From: Ulvibacterium sp965228935 | GTDB lineage: Bacteria > Bacteroidota > Bacteroidia > Flavobacteriales > Flavobacteriaceae | Direction: 5' to 3' | Length of the DNA: 64,000 bases | Assembly: GCF_965228935.1 (NCBI RefSeq) | Contig: NZ_OZ245846.1 | Coordinates: forward strand, 3,224,001 to 3,288,000 | In this document: piece after piece, positions 59,697 to 64,000 of the stretch | How the letters are laid out: each line of letters starts with the position of its first letter | Numbering within the stretch: position 1 is the stretch's first letter | The notes under the pieces: generated by a model | Told to the model about the DNA's origin: nothing | Seen by the model: only the letters and a program-made list of their open reading frames with translations | Databases searched by the model: none | Translations under genes and position numbers: made by a program

Positions 59697-61856
59697 ATGA
59701 AACAACTCATTCTAAGTACCGCACTTTTTTTTTCTGCACTACTCCCCGCACAGACCATAATTTCAGGTACAGTAATGGACAATAAGAAAAACCCGGTAAC
59801 CGGGGCCAACGTGTATTTGGAAGGTACCTATGATGGTGCTTCGACCAATGAAAATGGCGAATTCAGTTTTGAGACGACCGAGACGGGTACCCAGAACCTG
59901 ATTATTTCTATGATTGCCTATGAGACCTTTATGCAAGCGGCCGATGTCTCCTACTTTCAAAATTTGAAAATCACATTACAGGAGGCCATTAACCAATTGA
60001 CCGGAGTTACACTAACCGCCGGCACCTTTGAGGCAGGGGACAATTCCAAGGTATCCGTATTGAAACCTTTGGATATAGTTACTACGGCAGGTGCCGCGGG
60101 GGATTTTGTGGGTGCCTTGCAAACCTTACCCGGAACATCTACCGTAAACGAGGATGGCCGTTTGTTCGTGAGGGGAGGTTCTGCAAACGAAACACAGGTC
60201 TTCATAGACGGACTTCGGGTGTTTCAACCCTTCAATGCAACCGCTAACAATATACCCACCCGAGGCCGATTTTCACCGTTTCTGTTCAAGGGGATTACAT
60301 TTAGTACGGGGGGATATTCTGCTGAATACGGTCAGGCCCTTTCCAGTGTACTGCTCCTGAACACAACCGATGTCCCCGATCAAGAAAAGACGGATATTGC
60401 CGTAATGTCGGTTGGTGGGGGATTGGGCCATACCGAAATTTGGGGCAATGAATCCTTAAGTATCAATACCTCCTATATTAATCTATCGCCTTACCAGGCC
60501 CTTATTCCGGACAATCAGGGTGTTCGGTGGAACAATCCGTATACCTCCATATCCGGGGAAGCCGTTTTTAGGAGTAAGGGGGACAATAACATTTTTAAGC
60601 TCTATACCGGATTTAATCATGCCAATTTGGACATAGATCAGGAAGATATCAATTTTGAGGATTTTGTCCGTTTTCGCCTCCGCAACAACAATCTATATTT
60701 TAATGGAACGTACAAACATTTTTTTGACAATGCCTGGACCTTGTCCACCGGAGCCAGTATTTCATGGGACACCAATGCAATCGGTATAATCGACGATGCT
60801 ATTGATACCAAGGAAACGGCCTCGCACATAAAGCTGAAACTCAAGAAGAACTTTAGCTCAAAATTTCAACTGAATTTTGGATCGGAGTACTTTTTGACCG
60901 ACTATGAAGACACCTTTGCCGGGCAGGACGACTTTGTTTTTACCAGTGGTTATACCGATAATCTGGCGGCACTCTTCTCCGAGGCCGATATTTTCTTTAG
61001 CAACCGTTTTGCCCTAAAACTGGGCGCACGGGCCGAATATTCCGATGTGCTGAAAGACTTTAACCTGGCCCCAAGACTTTCATTGGCCTATAAAAGCAGT
61101 GAAAAGGGACAATTCTCGTTGGCCTATGGGGATTTTTACCAGAATCCAATAGCGGATTATTTACGATTCAATCAGGAACTTTTGACCGAAAGGACCTCGC
61201 ATTATATTCTAAACTATCAATATTTGGGTGATGGAAAGACCTTTAGGGCCGAGGCCTTTTATAAGGATTATGACAACTTGGTAAAGTTTGATACACAACA
61301 GCCCCAATTCAATTCCAGTTTCAATAACCAAGGGGAAGGATACGCCACAGGATTGGACGTGTTCTGGAGAGATAACAAAAGCATAAAATATCTGGATTAC
61401 TGGATTTCCTATTCCTATTTGGACACCGAAAGGGACTTTCAAAATTTTCCCGAACGGGTAACCCCCAATTTTGCAGCCAAACACAATTTCTCCGTCGTGA
61501 CCAAATATTGGGTGGACAAATGGCGTTCCCAAGTCGGACTTTCCTATACCCATGCCTCCGGTCGTCCTTACGATAACCCGAATACACCGGACTTCATGGC
61601 CGAAAAAACCAAGGCGTTCAATAACCTTAGTTTCAATTGGGCCTATTTGATCTCACAACAGAAAATTCTCTATTTTTCCGTGAACAATGTATTGGGTTTC
61701 AATAATATCAATGGATACCAATATGCGGACACGCCGAACTTGGAAGGTGTTTTTGACCGTCGTACCATTCGTCCACCGGCGGACACCTTCTTTTTTGTCG
61801 GTTTCTTTTGGACCATTAGTACCGATGGAAAAAGCAATCAGTTAGATAATTTGTAG
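59697..61856 (+). CDS. TonB-dependent receptor with carboxypeptidase-like N domain
   Basis: 719 residues: a signal peptide (1-19, ending LPAQ), a CarboxypepD-reg-like domain (about 20-100; GTVMDNKKNPVTGANVYLEG), a plug (about 105-220; NEDGRLFVRGGSANETQVFIDG) and a beta-barrel. It is shorter than SusC (about 1000) and has no SusD partner, so it is more likely an importer of a metal chelate or small compound than a SusC-type glycan transporter. Confidence 0.9.
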   Translation: MKQLILSTALFFSALLPAQTIISGTVMDNKKNPVTGANVYLEGTYDGASTNENGEFSFETTETGTQNLIISMIAYETFMQAADVSYFQNLKITLQEAINQLTGVTLTAGTFEAGDNSKVSVLKPLDIVTTAGAAGDFVGALQTLPGTSTVNEDGRLFVRGGSANETQVFIDGLRVFQPFNATANNIPTRGRFSPFLFKGITFSTGGYSAEYGQALSSVLLLNTTDVPDQEKTDIAVMSVGGGLGHTEIWGNESLSINTSYINLSPYQALIPDNQGVRWNNPYTSISGEAVFRSKGDNNIFKLYTGFNHANLDIDQEDINFEDFVRFRLRNNNLYFNGTYKHFFDNAWTLSTGASISWDTNAIGIIDDAIDTKETASHIKLKLKKNFSSKFQLNFGSEYFLTDYEDTFAGQDDFVFTSGYTDNLAALFSEADIFFSNRFALKLGARAEYSDVLKDFNLAPRLSLAYKSSEKGQFSLAYGDFYQNPIADYLRFNQELLTERTSHYILNYQYLGDGKTFRAEAFYKDYDNLVKFDTQQPQFNSSFNNQGEGYATGLDVFWRDNKSIKYLDYWISYSYLDTERDFQNFPERVTPNFAAKHNFSVVTKYWVDKWRSQVGLSYTHASGRPYDNPNTPDFMAEKTKAFNNLSFNWAYLISQQKILYFSVNNVLGFNNINGYQYADTPNLEGVFDRRTIRPPADTFFFVGFFWTISTDGKSNQLDNL

Positions 61857-61879
61857 CTCTCCAAAAAGATAACGTCAAT

Positions 61880-62302
61880 TCATTTCTGCATTTTTAAGTA
61901 ATAATCCGCGGAATGTTTCCCGGAACCATAAAACACAAAAAATAGGCAAAGCAATAGGACAACGGAAGCCAGAATAAGGTTTGTTGCGTTCATCTCTCCC
62001 AAAAAGTTGACCAATATGGCCCCGATCAAAATGGGCAACTGGGCAATGACCGCCCATCGGGTAAGCAGACCTACCACAATAAGAAATCCTCCGACAAAAT
62101 GTGCCGGGGCCACATAATGCAATATCAGCATACCCCCTGGCATATTTTCAAAGGGTCTGATGACTTCCTCCATTTGTTGCAGGTTGGACATAAAATCGAT
62201 GCCTTTCATAAAAAGGAAAACCCCCAAGGCAACACGTAAAAGATCAAGTGGATAATAGGTATGGGCATTCGCCCATTTGTTTAAGGTTTTAATTCTTCCC
62301 AT
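61880..62302 (-). CDS. DoxX family membrane protein
   Basis: 140 residues with four membrane helices, starting near YPLDLLRVALGVFLFMKG, with VAPAHFVGGFLIVVGLLTRWA in the middle. It is closer to the DoxX consensus than the regulon member at 17506. Function unknown. Confidence 0.8.
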   Translation of the reverse strand: MGRIKTLNKWANAHTYYPLDLLRVALGVFLFMKGIDFMSNLQQMEEVIRPFENMPGGMLILHYVAPAHFVGGFLIVVGLLTRWAVIAQLPILIGAILVNFLGEMNATNLILASVVLLLCLFFVFYGSGKHSADYYLKMQK

Positions 62303-62448
62303 GGCGAAAAGTTGTTATCTACCTGTAAAAGGTAAGGTTGTAGAACTATAAGATACTCATTTTTAACGAGATATAAAAATTGTATTTTTTCTTTATATCG
62401 CTCTATGAATGGAAAAAAGTCTGGAACAATTTTTGGTAACTGATTTAC

Positions 62449-63585
62449 ATGACCAGTAACATACTTCGCATATTATGGATTCTGCCTCCATTGGCAATGT
62501 TATCCCTTTTCATTAATGGGTCATTGAAAACTGCGCATAAAGACCGGAAAGAGATGGAAAAGATTACCATTCCACACAATTCGTCAAACAAAAATGACCA
62601 AGTATCCAATTTGTCCGTTGCACGTGGGAAAACCGATATATTGGCCTATTTTGATAGATTGATTGCCAACGAACAAATTATAGTGGGGCAACATTGTGGT
62701 AATTGGCCAGATGCCATCCGGTCTTATTACAATACCCATGTAGATGTTTTGGCCGATTTAACAGGGAGGCATGCGGGCATCATAGGGGCCGATCTGGGTT
62801 TTTTTCCAAGCGGAACCTACCCGGTAAAAACCTTGATCGATCACTGGGAACAAGGTGGACTGGTTGCTGTTAGCTGGCATGCGGATAATCCTTTTATAGA
62901 AGGTTATGATACGTATTGGAATACTGTGAAAAACAAAGGTAAAATCGATTTAAAATCACTTTTAAAAGATGCGCCAAAAACCAAGGCTTGGGTTAGCTAT
63001 AGAGTTGAATTGGACAAGGTGGCCGGAGCCCTTCAAAAGTTGAGGGATGCCGGGGTAACCGTTATGTGGCGGCCCTTCCATGAAATGAACGGTGACTTTT
63101 TTTGGTGGGGTATTGACGCTTATAACAACCAACAGACCAATGAGGAGGACTTCAAAGCCTTGTGGATAGATCTTTATCAAACCCTGACCTATGACTATGG
63201 TTTGGATAATCTCATATGGACCTATTCCGTAATTCCAGATAGAGGTTGGAATGCAGACGTTTCTGCATACTACCCCGGTTCGGATTATGTGGACTTGGTG
63301 GGGATGGATTATTATGGAGCTGCTCCCGACTTCCCGGATTACAAGGCTTTAAAATCCTTGGGTAAAACAATTGTTGTGAGCGAATCCGGCCCCATGGATC
63401 AGGGCAATGGGAATTGGAATATGATGGATTTGATCAATACCTTAAAAGGGAAGGCGGCCTATTTTTTGCAATGGCATAGCGGTCGGGATACAAAAATGGC
63501 CATAAGGGACAATAGGAACATCTTTGAAATGATGAACAGCAAAGCCGCGATTACAAGGGATGAGTTGATGCCTATTTCTTTTTAG
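62449..63585 (+). CDS. Glycoside hydrolase family 26 (beta-mannanase-like)
   Basis: 378 residues with an N-terminal hydrophobic anchor or signal (about 5-24). The GH26 acid/base Glu212 lies in WRPFHEMNGDFFWW and the nucleophile Glu312 in VVSESGP. The family hydrolyses beta-mannan and some mixed-linkage glucans. No polysaccharide-binding or SusCD gene stands beside it, so its place in a pathway is unclear. Its end overlaps the convergent gene by 14 bases. Confidence 0.88.
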   Translation: MTSNILRILWILPPLAMLSLFINGSLKTAHKDRKEMEKITIPHNSSNKNDQVSNLSVARGKTDILAYFDRLIANEQIIVGQHCGNWPDAIRSYYNTHVDVLADLTGRHAGIIGADLGFFPSGTYPVKTLIDHWEQGGLVAVSWHADNPFIEGYDTYWNTVKNKGKIDLKSLLKDAPKTKAWVSYRVELDKVAGALQKLRDAGVTVMWRPFHEMNGDFFWWGIDAYNNQQTNEEDFKALWIDLYQTLTYDYGLDNLIWTYSVIPDRGWNADVSAYYPGSDYVDLVGMDYYGAAPDFPDYKALKSLGKTIVVSESGPMDQGNGNWNMMDLINTLKGKAAYFLQWHSGRDTKMAIRDNRNIFEMMNSKAAITRDELMPISF

Positions 63586-63946
63586 ACTTCTTTTTTTTAC
63601 TGCTTTTGGCCAAAGGATTGAAATCCAGACATAGTTGGATCCAATAGTCCAATTCCTTATCCGTATCGATACCCTCGGCCGAAATATAAACATAGCCTTT
63701 CATAACGCGCCCAGTAAAGTCCATCTCGCCACAATGTGGTCTTTGCAAAGCCTTTTCGTAATTTAGGTCCCCGACTCGGCACATCAATCGGGGCGCATCG
63801 GTCTTTTTGTCCGTATCCAGACCAAAACACATTTTCCCATCGATCATAAAACACAAGCCGCCAATCATTTTCTTTTCCTCAAAATGGATCGATTTCTGTT
63901 TTAGGACTTGCCGGGCGCGGTCGGCCAAAAATTCGTCATATGCCAT
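63572..63946 (-). CDS. TfoX/Sxy N-terminal domain protein
   Basis: 124 residues with the TfoX N-terminal pattern (MAYDEFLADRARQVL, KKMIGGLCFMIDGKMCFGLD) and a lysine-rich tail (KSSKKKKSKKK). The C-terminal TfoX domain that completes the competence regulator is absent. Such short forms are common and their role is unknown; the basic tail may bind nucleic acid. Confidence 0.85.
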   Translation of the reverse strand: MAYDEFLADRARQVLKQKSIHFEEKKMIGGLCFMIDGKMCFGLDTDKKTDAPRLMCRVGDLNYEKALQRPHCGEMDFTGRVMKGYVYISAEGIDTDKELDYWIQLCLDFNPLAKSSKKKKSKKK

Positions 63947-64000
63947 TGTATTCTTTATTTTAGGTTATACCATATTCTTAGTTATATACTTTCCAGTTTT

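Noticed and set aside
59697..61856. SusC-type glycan importer
   Set aside because: It is about 300 residues shorter than SusC and has no SusD-like neighbour.

Overview
The window reads as chromosomal DNA of a marine member of the Flavobacteriaceae (Bacteroidota). Supporting signs are moderate GC, many lipoproteins, a GIN-domain/PspC/PadR cluster, LytTR and TonB-dependent proteins, and promoters of the Bacteroidota type (-7 box TAnnTTTG) instead of E. coli -35/-10 boxes. No tRNA, rRNA, IS element, phage gene or CRISPR array was seen.

Layout. 1-5.8 kb: end of a carbohydrate locus (partial SDR, Tat-exported Gfo/Idh protein, sulfatase lipoprotein, catalytic-looking formylglycine-generating enzyme, galactokinase), consistent with sulfated galactan use. 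5.8-30 kb: a stress/stasis island with an AlkD-like glycosylase, a DUF2953/GerW pair, a ClbS-like protein, hibernation factor HPF, six tandem-domain universal stress proteins, a ROK kinase, a membrane adenylate cyclase, an exporter (ATPase, FtsX permease, fusion protein), a DoxX protein, a PAS histidine kinase, a response-regulator/Crp fusion, Hsp20, four members of an unnamed helical family and a cardiolipin synthase. 30-43 kb: housekeeping and envelope genes (trxB, dipeptide epimerase, aminotransferase, GIN/PspC/PadR, LytTR two-component pair, AIM24-like, DUF2461). 43-54.5 kb: a locus matching the oxidative D-apiose pathway (AraC regulator, OiaC-, ApnO-, ApsD- and ApnL-like enzymes, a ribose-type ABC importer and a GH140 apiosidase-like hydrolase). 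54.7-64 kb: NUDIX, MsrA, DacB/PBP4, OxyR divergent from Dps, a TonB-dependent receptor, DoxX, GH26 and TfoX-like genes.

Main observation. In the stress island I find 13 intergenic copies of a 12-bp FNR/CRP-like palindrome, TGA(T/C)-N4-(A/G)TCA. Every one lies exactly 23 bp upstream of a box resembling the Bacteroidota -7 element TAnnTTTG, on the strand of the next gene. This puts the operator near -41.5, the class II activator position. The sites precede the AlkD-like gene, DUF2953/gerW, the ClbS-like gene, hpf-usp, the ROK kinase, two genes of the unnamed helical family, doxX, three usp genes, hsp20, and one stretch without a protein gene that ends in a terminator-like hairpin (a candidate small RNA). 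The response-regulator/Crp fusion encoded within the island keeps the recognition-helix Glu and Arg expected to read TGA half-sites, so it is the best candidate for the regulator. I know of no description of this regulon. The second system of interest is the apiose locus, which uses an ABC importer where Bacteroidota normally use SusCD.
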